Positions 1 to 11,323 are shown, counted from the stretch's first letter. The stretch is DNA of 41,157 nt from Phoronis australis (GCA_002633005.1 NMRA01000495.1:283411-324567); one strand, 5' to 3'. The notes: generated from the letters alone by a model not told the origin. Made by a program: numbers and translations.

Positions 1-314
1 CCCCCTATGATGCGCCGCTCATGTATATGTAGTTAAATGTCTGATTTTTGAACATCGACGGAGGACTGCCTATGGTGAACTTAATTATCATCGGCGTGTA
101 CTTAATTTAAAGGAATGGAAACGCACACACGTGTACACGAATGTATGTCATCCACCAATCCACAACCAAAATGGAAATTTGAAAATGTGTGCACTTTACC
201 GTACTCTGCCACTATCAAAATAGCAGATAACAAACCTATCATCTGCTATTTTTGTTTCTAAGACATTCACACGGCACTACTTTTTGGGAGCTCTCTCGCT
301 GCTTTATAGCTTAG
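1..314. other. no gene seen
   Basis: AT-rich sequence with no exon-like reading frame or recognised repeat on either strand. If the Ig gene continues leftward, this could be intron, but nothing here shows that. Confidence 0.4.
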
Positions 315-461
315 CTAGGTATAGACATTTACGTCCAGCAACCACGCGCGTTCAATGCCCATGAATAACATAAAGCCTCCTCTAATCGTCTGCACGATCC
401 TATCATCAAGCACCTTTCGGGCGAAGTTTGCCGGGTACGGCCCGATGATTACGTGAAGCAT
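315..461 (-). CDS. short CpG-rich ORF, possible first exon
   Basis: A 48-codon ATG-started frame (ATG at 461-459, TAG at 317-315) in a locally CpG-rich patch. A GT donor context (GAC|GTAAAT) would end an exon at 333. The segment VLDDRIVQTIRGG followed by GIER loosely recalls the N-terminus of D-aminoacyl-tRNA deacylase 1, which has a DD-x-I-V-x-x-I-x-x-G pattern at about the same place. The preceding residues do not carry the expected QRV motif, so the resemblance may be chance. It could also be a non-coding CpG-rich promoter. If it is a real first exon, the Ig gene on the same strand must end between 462 and 1293. Confidence 0.2.
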   Translation of the reverse strand: MLHVIIGPYPANFARKVLDDRIVQTIRGGFMLFMGIERAWLLDVNVYT

Positions 462-1293
462 GCGCGCACCCAGCCTTTAATATGGGTGGCTCGAATTTCT
501 GACGATGTGGACCTTTTGTTGACAAAAAAGCGAAAGGACTTAAAAAAACGGGGTACCACGTTCAGAACTGTGAACTGTGCGTATGCACCATTTTATTGTA
601 CTTTTGTCTAGTTTTCTCGGACTTTTTGTTTCTCTGATGTGGACCTTTTTTCCCACTTCGCCAAATGGGGGGGGGGGCTCATGCGAGCCCTCCGAGCCGC
701 CCTAGGTGCGCGCACGTGAAGTAAATTCAAATCTATTACTGACGTAATTGTCACTGTAGTTAGTAGTACCAGTAGCTGCAACAATTTAGTTGTTGTTACC
801 CATCTATATCTCATCTTTAACCGATAGGCCGATCGAACCCCCCGAACCCCCCTGGCTACGGACCTGAAGATATTATGAAAATTAAAAATATGGAATGATC
901 TTTTTGAGAAATAAAGTAGACCAGGTTTCCAGAAAGGTTTCCCATTTAGACACAAAGGGTAAGGTGGTAACTAAGTCGTATTTCAACGTTATGGCAGTCA
1001 CGTTATGGGCTTATGACACATTCGTGGTTTGTAAATTTTTTATTTCAGTTGGTGTAATCTGCTATTGACTCTTTTTATATTAACATAAATCGTATTATTT
1101 CACATACTTAGATAAACAAAATCACATTGCTTACATCTACTGGTAACTAAGAAATCATCTTTGCCCAAAAGGAAAATACAGCAAAGCGCATGATTATTAA
1201 TTTTCACTAGCTGTCCTTAAATTTAATCTTAATTCAGCCTTCCAAAACTTTCACCCATTACTTTAGTTACTTTTACGAGATGCCGTCACTCAC
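462..1293. other. non-coding stretch, repeat-like
   Basis: No exon with a matching phase-1 acceptor could be found downstream (minus strand) of the exon ending at 1294. Around 650-860 there are poly-G and poly-C tracts and a repeat-like composition. A 115-codon open frame on the minus strand (608-955) runs through these tracts, has no recognisable domain, and is probably fortuitous. Confidence 0.4.
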
Positions 1294-1435
1294 CTTTCTT
1301 GAGTTCTAGTGTTGTTGGTCTGCTGGTTCCTACAGAATTGGAAAGTTGTATACCATATGTTCCAAATAGTTCGGTACCACCCTTGTGCACTTCTGCTATG
1401 ACAAGACTTGCTAAAAACTTGTTATCTTCTAAAAA
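1294..1435 (-). CDS. Ig-superfamily gene, second half of Ig domain 3 (last exon seen)
   Basis: A 142-bp exon between a good acceptor (TTTTCAG|TTTTTAG) and a GTGAGT donor; incoming phase 0, outgoing phase 1. It encodes 47 residues with the layout of the E, F and G strands of an Ig domain: FLEDNKFLASLVIAEV, then LFGTYGIQLSNSVGTS, then TTLELKK. The usual F-strand Y-x-C is Y-G-I here, so the canonical disulphide partner is missing. It joins in frame to the exon at 8942-9114, which carries the B-strand cysteine and C-strand tryptophan; together they form a domain of about 104 residues. The phase-1 outgoing junction means more coding sequence should follow to the left. A truncated duplicate lies at 4167-4272. 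Family assignment rests on pattern only. Confidence 0.72.
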
Positions 1436-4165
1436 CTGAAAAGAAACAAATTAGTGTCAGGTCAAAATACATGTGTTGAATTACTCGCTGCGACATCACC
1501 TTGTTGCATTCAGTACACAAAATTAGTTTCTAAGTGAACTCCTGTTTGCCGCTTTAACGTTTTCAGATTCACTGAGGGTATATATGAACTCAAGGTACGT
1601 GTACTTGATTTTGTGCTCAAAAATACATCAAGATTTAATTATGAACACGACTTTGAACTAGAAATATACGAAATCTCAACCATGTATTCTACAAGACATC
1701 CCTCAGAAACAAAGCAAGTTTTACATACAATTTCCACTTTTCAACAATAACATTTCACAGTCTCTTCTGGTTCCAGTCCTAACGACTTAACATACAAGGA
1801 ACATTCTGAGTTTTTAAGTCTAGGTATAGCAAGCTGATCTCGCGTAGGCGCTGAACAAAGGGCTCGTTCAGTGAAGGTAGTTTCTTGCCAGATTAGCCAT
1901 CCCTGTATACAAGTCTTACAAGATGCCGCCATGTATTTCAAGCAGAACACGTGATTTCACCAACTTTCACTGTCGAGCAATTATTGTTCCCGAAAGTGTG
2001 CATGGTCTTTCTGTTCATAATATTAGAACTCAGTTACTGAACACTAAGATGTTGTAACAGAATAGGCCGTGACCACCAGTGGAAAAATTGGAGACATAAA
2101 AAATTGATCCCATGAATCATGTAAAGAATGAGGGGTTAAAAAAACACACCATTCTTTTCAAGAAAAGTTCGCTATGAGACATGTATCCTTGGGATAAACC
2201 TTATTCACGCAGTCGCCATGTTGCAAAGAGCGTCCTTCTCGGTTTTAAAAATAATGCTTTCGCCGCTTAGTCATAGTGTAAAATAATACTTATGTCTCAA
2301 ATGCATTGTTTTTAAGCCTGAAAAGAGGCTCGTTTTCAAAATGGTGGCTGCGTGAATACGTTCTATAGAGTTAAAGGAGAATGCCACCAGATATATCTCG
2401 TTATTTATCGTGTTAATCGGTCTATATCCACATCACCTCGTATAAGTAGATCTCACCTCGCCAAGCGGTATCGCTTTAACCTGTGAGGAAGGTGAGTACA
2501 CGTGACTGTTGTGAAACAATAACTCGATTTTATATGTTTGTGCGTGAGCCTTTCGCTTAGTAAGATGTGTAACGCCACCTTACACCCCGACATTATCCCG
2601 TAATTATCACGGAGTGACTATAAACAGATTATTTCTCTGGTACACGCATTCCGCCAGGATGTCGCCGTGGGTGCGACGAATCTCCATTCATTGCCAACTG
2701 AACGCAGGGACCATGTACTTTAATATTGGTTCATTAGACCCTGATGTCTTTGTGAAAAAACGTTTGGTGTTACACTGAGTAAGTAGTCCCCAACGAGACC
2801 GCGCTACTGACTTTGACGACACTAGGCTATCGTGGCACAGTAACTTGTAGGATATTACATGCAAGTGAAAGTGTCGAGATGTGTCGTACTATTTGATCAA
2901 TGTGGCCTCTAATAGATGTAATTTTGAAATTCTGTGATTTGAAATATGCACCTATCACCATAAGGTTAGTTTCCTGTGGCAACGGACTGTACGTGTCGGG
3001 TCACAACGATAATGTCATTTGGGTCGTTTAGTAAGAGCGACACCTAAGGTTTTTTCAGCGCAAAATAGTAAAAAATTAACTAATGTCAAGAGTAAACGAA
3101 GAGATGACATGTTTGTGTTGATCAATGATACATATATATATAACATGTTCAAAAGTCATTTGGCCGTTATATGGCGTATTTAAGGAATCTTTATTCGAAT
3201 CATTGTTATTGTACACGTCTATGCGCTGTTCAGTTCGGTGAAAGGGGAGCCTGGCTTCGCGGCCACCGATGGGTATGTAGATTTGCAATTTTGCGACGCT
3301 TTCGTCAAAATGTTCACGTGCACATTATTTCTTTGCTTCACTAGTCTAATGTTTTCGTGTCCGAAAATTCAATTTGCAACTTTGGAAGCCGACTAACCCA
3401 GCTGGTTTATGTTGGTGATGTCTCCAGTCCGACCGCCGGCGACGGGTTAAGAGCCACTGAGTTACAACGAGCGTTTTGTATGTTTAGAACAGAAAAAAAT
3501 CGTAAGCCTAAAATTACAACACACGTCTATACATTCCTGTCTATATTTCACGAAAGAATAGTTCTAATTTATCATCGAACAGATCCAAACTTCCCGCGAC
3601 AGACCTCAGTAAGTTGACTTACCGAATTTTGCGGGCTACGCTACAAATGTACATGTACGTTCAAAACTTCTGTAAATCCATAACGGTGAAAAAAAAACTC
3701 GCTTGTTTAAAAATTCAAAGTTTTTGTAAGGGATTTGCATCGAATTTTGATGATTCATTGGTGTAAAGCGGTGCAGTTTCAGTTTGTGCGTGCGTGGGGG
3801 GCTCAGTCCATATTACTAGCGGCAATATGGCGTCAAGTTGTCAGCTGTAGTAGAGCGTGCGCCCGGGCTATAGTATTAAAGGCGAATGCAACTTTTTTCA
3901 TGTCATTTTGAGCTAAAACAAGGTTGGTTGGTTATCCTAGACATATTTTCCACTTAATTACAGCTTTTCGTAATTTTAAAAATTACTCGTCCGCTACTCC
4001 GGAAGTGACGTTTTAGGAGGCAAGCGTTTCCCGACACTTGGTTTTGCGTTGACTTTACCGTGCGAATCTGTTCTATTCTACTTTTGTTTTGTGCTGTTTT
4101 TCAACAATTTTCGCCACCACTTTCCATCGGCGAGTATTCTGCGGCAAGATAGGTTAGTAGAGAAC
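1330..4165. repeat. 2.84-kb tandem duplication, copy 1
   Basis: This stretch repeats at 4167-7010 with an offset near 2837 bp and the same order throughout. The two copies differ by scattered substitutions and small indels in the first two kilobases and are nearly identical over the last 800 bp. The left boundary falls inside the Ig exon 1294-1435. A single N sits exactly at the junction. Contents are part of an Ig exon, intron sequence and a Kolobok-like repeat. Confidence 0.95.
2371..3879. mobile_element. Kolobok/T2-like TTAA repeat, copy in duplication unit 1
   Basis: It starts with TTAAAGGAGAATGCCACC, the same terminus (inverted) as at 12700 and 32770. The first 130 bp match the reverse complement of about 12590-12715 and 32660-32783. 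The interior 3370-3800 matches, in reverse complement, 11500-11930 of the element at 11324-12715. The right limit is set at a TTAA (3876-3879), but the sequence there is a second terminus in direct orientation (TTAAAGGCGAATGC), so the true right end may be lost or overprinted. TTAA targets and TTAAAGGRR-type termini are known for T2/Kolobok elements. No intact transposase frame is present. Confidence 0.6.
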
Positions 4166-4166
4166 N

Positions 4167-4272
4167 CTACAGAATTGGAAAGTTGTATACCATATGTTCC
4201 AAATAGTTCGGCACCACCCTTGTGCACTTCTGCTACGACAAGACTAGCTAAAAACTTGTTATCTTCTAAAAA
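4167..4272 (-). pseudogene. truncated duplicate of the Ig domain 3 second-half exon
   Basis: Nearly identical to positions 1330-1435: same acceptor, same frame, with a few substitutions. The duplication boundary removes the last part of the exon and its GTGAGT donor, and a single N replaces the break point. As assembled this fragment could be spliced into but not out of at the proper place. It is either a dead exon copy from a true tandem duplication or the second haplotype of one exon placed next to the first by the assembler. Confidence 0.8.
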
Positions 4273-5237
4273 CTGAAAAGAAACTAATTAGTGTCAGGAC
4301 AAAATACATGTGTTGAATTACTCGCTGCGACATCACCTTGTTGCATTCAGTACACAGAAGAAGGTGACAAATTTCTAAGTGAACTCCTGTTTGCCGCTTT
4401 AACGTTTTCAGATTCACTGAAGGTATATATGAACTCAAGGTACGTGTACTTGATTTTGTGCTCAAAAATACATCAAGATTTAATTATGAACACGACTTTG
4501 AACACGAAATATACGAAATCTCAACCATGTATTCTACAAGACATACCTCAGAAACAAAGCAAGTTTTATAGACAATTTCCACTTTCCAACAATAAGATTT
4601 CACAGTTTCTTCTGGTTCCAGTCCCAACGGCTTAACATACAGGGGAATATTCTGAGTTTTTTAGTCTACGTATAGCAAGCTGATCTCGCGTAGGCGCTGA
4701 ACAAAGGGCTCGTTTAGTGAAGGTAATTTCTTGCCAGTTTAGTCATACCTGTGAACAAGTCTTACTAGATGCCGCCATGTATTTCAAGCAGAACACGTGA
4801 TCTCACTAACTTTCACTGTCGAGCAATTATTGTTCCCGAAGGTGTGCATGGTCTTTCTGTTCATAATATTGGAACTCAGCTTTAATTCATTTTAAGTTCA
4901 ACTTGTGTGTCGAGTTACTGTACCCTAAGATGGTGTAACATAATAGGCCGTGACCACCAGTGGAAAAATTGGAGACACAAAAAATTGATCCCATGAATCA
5001 TGTAAAGAATGCGGGGTTAAAAAACACACCCTTCTTTTCAAGAAAAGTTCGCTATGAGACATGTATCCTTCGGTAACACGCAGTCGCCATGTTGCAAAGA
5101 GCGTCCTTCTCGGTTTTAAATATAATGCATTCGTCGCTTAGTCATAGTGTAAATACTTATGTCTCAAATGCATTGTTTTTAAGCCTGAAAAGAGGCTCGT
5201 TTTCAAAATGGTGGCTGCGTGAAAAAGTTCTATAGAG

Positions 5238-6724
5238 TTAAAGGAGAATGCCACCAGATTTATCTCGTTATTTATCGTGTTAATCGGTCTATATCCACAT
5301 CACCTCGTATACGTAGATCTCACCTCGCCAAGCGGTATCGCTTTAACCTGTGAGGAAGGTGAGTACACTCGATTTTATATGTTTGTGCGTGAGCTTTTCG
5401 CTTAGTAAGATATGTAACGCCACCTTACACCCCGACACTATCCCGTAATTATCACGGAGTGACTATAAACAGATTATTTCTCTGGTACACGCATTCCGCC
5501 AGGATGTCGCCGTGGGTGCAACGAATCTCCATTCATTGCCAACTGAACGCAGGGACCATGTACTTTAATATTGGTTCACTAGACCCTGATGTCTTTGTGA
5601 AAAAACGTTTGGTGTTACACTGAGTAAGTAGTCCCCAACGAGACCGCGCTACTGACTTTGACGACACTAGGCTATCGTGGCACAGTAACTTGTAGGATAT
5701 TACATGCAAGTGAAAGTGTCGAGATATGTGTCATACTATTTGATCAATGTAGTCTCTAATAGATGTAATTTTGAAATTCTGTGATTTGAAATATGCACCT
5801 ATCACCATAAGGTTAGTTTCCTGTGGCAACGGACTGTACGTCTCGGGTCACAACAATGATGTCATTTGGGTCGTTTAGTACGATCGCCACCTAAGGTTTT
5901 TTTCAGCGCAAAATAGTAAAAAATTAACTAATGTCAGGAGGAAACGAAGAGATGACATATTTGTGTTGATCAATGATACATATATTTAACATGTTCAAAA
6001 GTCATTTGGCCGTTATATGGCGTCTTTAAGAAATCTTTATTCGAATCATTGTTATTGTACACGTTATGCACTGTTCAGTTCGGTGAAAGGGGAGCCTGGC
6101 TTCGCAGCCACCGACGGGTATGTAGATTTGCAATTTTGCGACGCTTTCATCAAAATATTCACGTGCACATTATTTTTTTGCTTCAATAGTCTAATCTTTT
6201 CGTGTCCGGAAATTCAATTTGCAACTTTGGAAGCCGACTAACCCAGCTGGTTTATGTTGGTGATGTCTCTAGTCCGACCGCCGGCGACGGGTTAAGAGCC
6301 ACTGAGTTACAACGAGCGTTTTGTATGTTTAGAACAGAAAAAAATCGTAAGCCTAAAATTACAACACACGTCTATACATTCCTGTCTATATTTCACGAAA
6401 GAATAGTTCTAATTTATCATCGAACAGATCCAAACTTCCCGCGACAGACCTCAGTAAGTTGACTTACCGAACTTTGCGGGCTACGCTACAAATGTACATG
6501 TACGTTCAAAACTTCTGTAAATCCATAACGGTGAAAAAAAAACTCGCTTGTTTAAAAATTCAAAGTTTTTGTAAGGGATTTGCATCGAATTTTGATGATT
6601 CATTGGTGTAAAGCGGTGCAGTTTCAGTTTGTGCGTGCGTGGGGGGCTCAGTCCATATTACTAGCGGCAATATGGCGTCAAGTTGTCAGCTGTAGTAGAG
6701 CGTGCGCCCGGGCTATAGTATTAA
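5238..6724. mobile_element. Kolobok/T2-like TTAA repeat, copy in duplication unit 2
   Basis: The same element as at 2371-3879, carried along by the tandem duplication, with the TTAAAGGAGAATGCCACC terminus at 5238 and the second TTAA-type terminus at 6721. The two copies share the same right-end anomaly, so that arrangement predates the duplication or haplotype split. Confidence 0.6.
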
Positions 6725-7057
6725 AGGCGAATGCAACTTTTTTCATGTCATTTTGAGCTAAAACAAGGTTGGTTGGTTATCCTAGACATATTTTCCACTT
6801 AATTACAGCTTTTCGTAATTTTAAAAATTACTCGTCCGCTACTCCGGAAGTGACGTTTTAGGAGGCAAGCGTTTCCCGACACTTGGTTTTGCGTTGACTT
6901 TACCGTGCGAATCTGTTCTATTCTACTTTTGTTTTGTGCTGTTTTTCAACAATTTTCGCCACCACTTTCCATCGGCGAGTATTCTGCGGCAAGATAGGTT
7001 AGTAGAGAACACAACTACATTGGATTAAGGGATTGTTTAGTGTGTTGTAAGCTGAAA

Positions 7058-7163
7058 ATGGCTGGACTCGGTGACCCGTATCACAGTGACAGTAGTGTGA
7101 GTAACGGAGACCTTCTTCAGAGCAGTGGTGACGAGGAATTTTTTCACGGACATTCAGTGGGTG
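7058..7163 (+). CDS. possible short N-terminal exon, unrecognised
   Basis: An ATG frame opening with MAGLGDPYHSDSSVSNGDLL and continuing acidic and serine-rich, ending near a GTGGGT donor-like site; without splicing it runs to TAG at 7201. It lies about 340 bp inside a TTAAAGGCGAATGC terminus at 6721, a position expected for the first exon of a transposon-borne gene. The sequence directly to its right reads as a transposase relic on the opposite strand, so the plus-strand gene, if any, is broken. Coding status is uncertain. Confidence 0.2.
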
Positions 7164-7743
7164 GGTACATACTGTGTGCGTTGTTATGCCTACCTCAATA
7201 GAATGCTTGTGCTGTTCAGAGTTCGAGGCCAAGCCACTACTGGACATGGTTAAGTGGACCTCCGGCATACCACGGACAGAGGAACAACTGTGCCGGTCAC
7301 TTGCCAGAGTGTCCCGCGATACACTCCCACTGGATGGTAACCTGAGCACCCAAACTGCTTACATCGTGTCGTGTGACTCCCTCGCCACACACCTGGCACC
7401 TTCTAAATAGCTTCAACACTTTAGACAAGTCCACAATAAACTTATCAAAGTTTGGCTCACCGATCTGTTCACTGGACGACAAACTTCTCTTCACTGGGTG
7501 TCGAACTCCCACTACTCAATATCGCTGCAGGGCTGCTTAGAGGCTCTGGGCTGGAGAAAACAGCACAGGGCGAATCACTACTGGTTCCAGGAATTGCACG
7601 ATCTGGGGTACGTTCGTCCGGAGGCACGGGTGACAGTAGATGAAGTGCCTCCACTGGCTCCAGTCACTGTACTGGCCACAGCTCGCGAGGCTTCTCGCTT
7701 CAAAAACGCACTTCTCGGGGCACTNCAAGAGGCGTGATTTCAC
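7160..7743 (-). pseudogene. Kolobok-type transposase relic, frameshifted
   Basis: Read from right to left, three frames give a coherent protein pattern: a serine/proline-rich linker ending in PSEEKF (7654-7469), then FDKFIVDLSKVLKLFRRCQV with CxxC and a later C-x5-H in one frame (7512-7297), then SVRGMPEVHLTMSSSG in another (7349 downward). The order KFIV, CPVCG-like, a Trp-rich turn and then a GMPxGNLxLSxxxxFSG-like segment is what I know from THAP-associated Kolobok-like transposases. At least two frameshifts and an N at 7725 break it. The catalytic region is not visible. Confidence 0.5.
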
Positions 7744-8941
7744 GTAACTTCCTCAAAATAGCGCCCGGTGAGAGAAACTTGAGGGAACCGCGAGGTTTAC
7801 ATGGACATGGTAAAGTTATTTGTAGACTAAATTGTATCCAGAGTCAAGGTATGTGGTACTTATAACTTCATTATGTTCACATATGCATGTTTCATTTGAT
7901 TTTATTTGCTGAATTTTGAAATGAATAACTTCTTATGAGGATATACAATCGCCCTTGTATGCCTGCGGCATTCAGGCCTGGTCTCCTAGACCGGTCGAGT
8001 TCCAATTTCAGTCCGTTCACAGCTTAGCACAACATAACAAGATCACATTTTCTTCGCCCATTCACAGTTATTCCACGATTCATCTACCATCTGTTAAGTT
8101 GTGTTAACGTTTTAAGGGTAAAATTCACCATAAGAACTCCAGTAAGATTTAGCGTGTGTACCAAAGACTCGGGGCAAAATAAGAACAATATGGCGGGTTT
8201 TGTCCTCCTTCCGGTGACGTCACATTCGACTAACTGGAAACTCTCAAGTGAGCTATTCAATCTTCGCAAGGCTCATTGAACGAAAAGCCCAATGCGAATG
8301 ACTAAGTTGCACAAGCGCGTAGCTGGTCGACTGACCCGTTTAACCACTTGTTCCACATGGGTACTTACGCTGGACTCTTTCAGTGGGCGCAATTTAAACA
8401 ACCTCCAAACACTAGGGTGTTACTAAATATTGACAACGTTTGTCCACGTGATCTCTTGTTTCTGTTACAATTTACAGCGGGGCAAATTCTCGCCTGGACT
8501 CAACACACGATTTTTTGCAAATAGCGTACCCCTTACTTGTAAATGAACGCTCATGGGCCAATATTCGTATCATGAGCCCATGGGCATACTTTTACAGTAA
8601 TGAATATCATTTTTAAGGCTTGTAGCGTTTAAAAATTAACTGTGGCAGCGAGTGATTGTCGAAAATCTTTCACATTCAGTCGTCCGATCAGTCAGTTTTT
8701 TACAACTGATTTACTCATTACATAGTTTCTAGGAATACATCTGTAATTTGACAAACAATCAACGCGGCCTAACTTATGTTATGATCCATTTTCCTTTCTG
8801 CCTCCGTCCGTTACGGGAAGTAGTCCGGACTTACCGTTGGGGTCACAGACTGGTGAAAATCGTAACCCACTTGCTCAATGCCTGAAATGTTTAAAACTAT
8901 ACTATACATTCGTGTACAAAAAGATGAAGTGTTTAAGATAC
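7744..8941. other. intron-like stretch, no gene seen
   Basis: This lies inside the intron between the two halves of Ig domain 3. It contains short open frames on both strands without domain patterns and a GTGACGTCA motif near 8215, typical of dispersed promoter-like repeats. I see no exon. Confidence 0.4.
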
Positions 8942-9114
8942 CTCTATGTTACTAGAGTAATGAGAGCTGTTCCTCAGCCGAGATTGCACGCCATCTTTAA
9001 CCATGTACCACACATCATTCGTAACGCGTGGATTAGCCAAGCCTTTACATGTAATTATCACGTTTCTGTCACCAGGTGCCACTACTACGTCATTGCATGT
9101 CACTTGAGGTGGAA
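8942..9114 (-). CDS. Ig-superfamily gene, first half of Ig domain 3
   Basis: A 173-bp exon between a pyrimidine-rich acceptor (TCTTTCCAG|TTCCACC) and a donor (ATAGAG|GTATCT); incoming phase 1, outgoing phase 0. It encodes 57 residues beginning PPQVTCNDVVVAPGDRN, with B-strand VIITCKG and a C-strand DVWYMV, the usual C...W pair of an Ig domain, and an NSS glycosylation sequon near the end. The single base left by the exon at 10460 plus TT gives Phe, producing a natural inter-domain link (LNIVF-PPQVTC). In-frame continuation is supplied by 1294-1435. The intron between these halves is 7.5 kb as assembled and carries the tandem duplication. A 110-codon frame on the opposite strand is a shadow. 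Confidence 0.8.
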
Positions 9115-10459
9115 CTGGAAAGATTTTATATACACTGTTATTAACAAGTTTTTATCACATTTACCCTGAAACGGCTGCCAAGACCCGGCTACCGAGCTGA
9201 GCAGAAAATGACTGCCATGTCAAAATAAATCCACAATGTTCACACACCGTGACATGAACTTCTCTCCAGGCCGGGTGTGTTTCATGAAAATGACAGAAAT
9301 CTAGTTTTACGCTCCCACTTTAAAATCGCTGGAAAAGGTTTAGGCAAGCAATTATGAGACAATCAAAATCTGAAACACTTATTTTTCAGAAATGGTTGTG
9401 TTGAGCGTAAGATCAAATTTCTGACTGAAGGTGGCACTCGATAGTTTTTGAGCCAACTCCGTTAGAAATTGGCACCTCTTGGAAAAGCTGAGCGCTTTGA
9501 GTTTTGTGCTGCAAGTAAAGGCTCCGATTCTCATTTGCTTGATTTTTGAGTCTGTTTTAAGCAAGATTGTCAGTTGTTGATCCCCTGACTCACTCTTTGC
9601 TCAGTCGTGGCTTTTCTTAAAGCAGTATTGCTTGCAAGTGGGAAGTTGAAATTTAGCAAGGAATTTCGGTATACTTCAAACATTTGGGATTTAAAAAATC
9701 TGGATGGTCGAAACACACTTTTTATCTGATTTCTGCAATTTCTGAATTTTGGAAGTACATGAATGAATGCCTGTCTCTCAGTTCATATCCTAGTAATTGC
9801 ATGTAAACGGTGATTTTGTTGTGAAAACTGCTGATTTGGTATATTTTTGCTCGTTTTTAAGTAAGCAGCTTTACTTCAGGCAGTCGTTCAAGTAGTCCTT
9901 TTATAATTTTGAAATATGTTGTGCGTTTCAAAATTCATCAGGTCGAACAAAATTGCCGTTTAATACATCAAAAATGCATAAATTCCGATGGCAGTTACTG
10001 TCACTGAAGCGCACTTACAGTAAGTAATCATTATCGCGATCTGGCTGTGTCGCTATTACTCGTTAGAACACTGCAAGTTTAGTCGCAGAAGAAACGCCCA
10101 AAATGACGTCACGCCGATGAAGATCAAATCCAGTCGCGTGACTATTTCACCAATGTATAACTGATATTTAAGGGGGAGATTCGTCACACTTTCTTTCTGT
10201 TATTCATTGGAAATGACTTGGCTCATCTAAACATCGAACGAAGCATCGGTCGAAACATTAATTGATTAATAGGAAAATTTGTTAAACGACAATGAGCCAG
10301 CCACCCATAGAAGCTACAAGTCACGAAGATTTCATGTAGAAATTAAGGCCCTGGAAAGATTGTTCTGCGTGAAAAGAGGTGGTAACTTAGCAACAATTTT
10401 TGCATTAGTTTGCTAGACAATCGACACAGAATATGGGTTCTAAATAAATCGAAACTTAC
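9115..10459. other. intron of the Ig gene, no feature recognised
   Basis: Sequence between two in-phase Ig exons. A 61-codon minus-strand frame at 9379-9564 includes GAFTCSTKL but lacks convincing splice sites; I see no repeat family here. Confidence 0.5.
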
Positions 10460-10616
10460 AGACAATGTTGAGTGTTACCAAAACAGCTTGCGGTTCATAG
10501 AGCGGAACAGTGGCGATGCATGTCAGCTGTTGTCCACTCTCGTTGGCAAACACGGGAAGAAGTCGGCTTTGAAGTTGAATCTCTGACCGAATTTTTTTCT
10601 CAAATCCATAGGAGGC
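10460..10616 (-). CDS. Ig-superfamily gene, second half of Ig domain 2
   Basis: A 157-bp exon with acceptor TTGGCTCAG|GCC and a strong GTAAGT donor; incoming phase 0, outgoing phase 1. The 52 residues include NESGQQLTCIATVP, an F strand with the second domain cysteine, then EPQAVLVTLNIV as the G strand. Phase 0 matches the outgoing phase of 13180-13406. The pair makes one domain of about 127 residues, resembling the CD80-like C2-set found in nectin, nephrin and kirre-type receptors. The intron between the halves (10617-13179) contains the 1.39-kb Kolobok-like insertion. Confidence 0.8.
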
Positions 10617-10977
10617 CTGAGCCAAAAGACATAAATATGCACACCATGACCAAAATGTTAAAGCTAACGTAAAATTAACAAGGTACGCTTAAAACATAAA
10701 TACAGTTGAATCCCTTTTCGTACCGTATATTCAAGCTCATGCAATTATATCCGATATAATAGATCTCGGGCAGAAGCTTGGTGTACATCAATTTGACGTC
10801 TTAAGTTTTTTAATGTTTAATTGCTGATGCATATGCATTTAGAGAGTGCCTGGTGACATCAGTTTGAATCCAGGATGTTTTTTGCCATCGGCGAAATCGG
10901 GTTTATCTCATATCGCCGATACTAGATGAGGCAAGATATGTATGATGCTGTACGTCCGGTCACATGTTTTCAGGCAC

Positions 10978-11060
10978 CAGCAATCCACTGCCACCCTCGC
11001 CAACACTGTATTATGCCTAAGAAAACCAACATAATCGCCCTACGTGACAGTGGATTGCTG
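10978..11060. repeat. 13-bp perfect inverted repeat (foldback)
   Basis: CAGCAATCCACTG at 10978-10990 is matched by CAGTGGATTGCTG at 11048-11060, leaving a 57-base loop. It lies in the Ig2 intron, outside the Kolobok-like element. No larger terminal repeat is visible around it. Confidence 0.6.
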
Positions 11061-11323
11061 TGTAGCAACGATGTGAGACAATTCTATTGCACGGCTATCT
11101 TTATTAGCCAAATACACACCAAGCCAATATAGGTCGTTTGCTTTGTTTCAATAAAGAAAATTTCTATTCTAGAGTTTTGCATGTAGCTAGGTACATACAT
11201 GTATGCCTAGAGTCTTCACGTACAGCGGCAGAAAAGATATCAATGCATCATTACGTACATTTCAAACTGGGCGTTATTCCTGTTTTCTGTACAGGGTTTG
11301 AACGTTTCATTAAATAATTAGTG

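Larger units (their letters stand above)
4167..7010. repeat. 2.84-kb tandem duplication, copy 2
   Basis: Second copy of 1330-4165. Differences include a 9-base insertion near 4358 (GAAGGTGAC), a roughly 30-base insertion near 4880, and a missing stretch near 5369 where copy 1 has extra bases after GAGTACAC. The last 800 bp are almost unchanged. Copy 2 continues at 7011 into unique sequence, whereas copy 1 stops at the N. Confidence 0.95.

Noticed and set aside
3357-3617. An 86-codon plus-strand frame, repeated at 6202-6462 with one residue changed
   Set aside because: Its preservation follows from the tandem duplication; the region aligns in reverse complement with the non-coding interior of the element at 11.5-11.9 kb, where the frame is not kept.
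8837-9169. A 110-codon plus-strand frame
   Set aside because: It is the antisense shadow of the Ig3 first-half exon, which has splice sites and Ig motifs.
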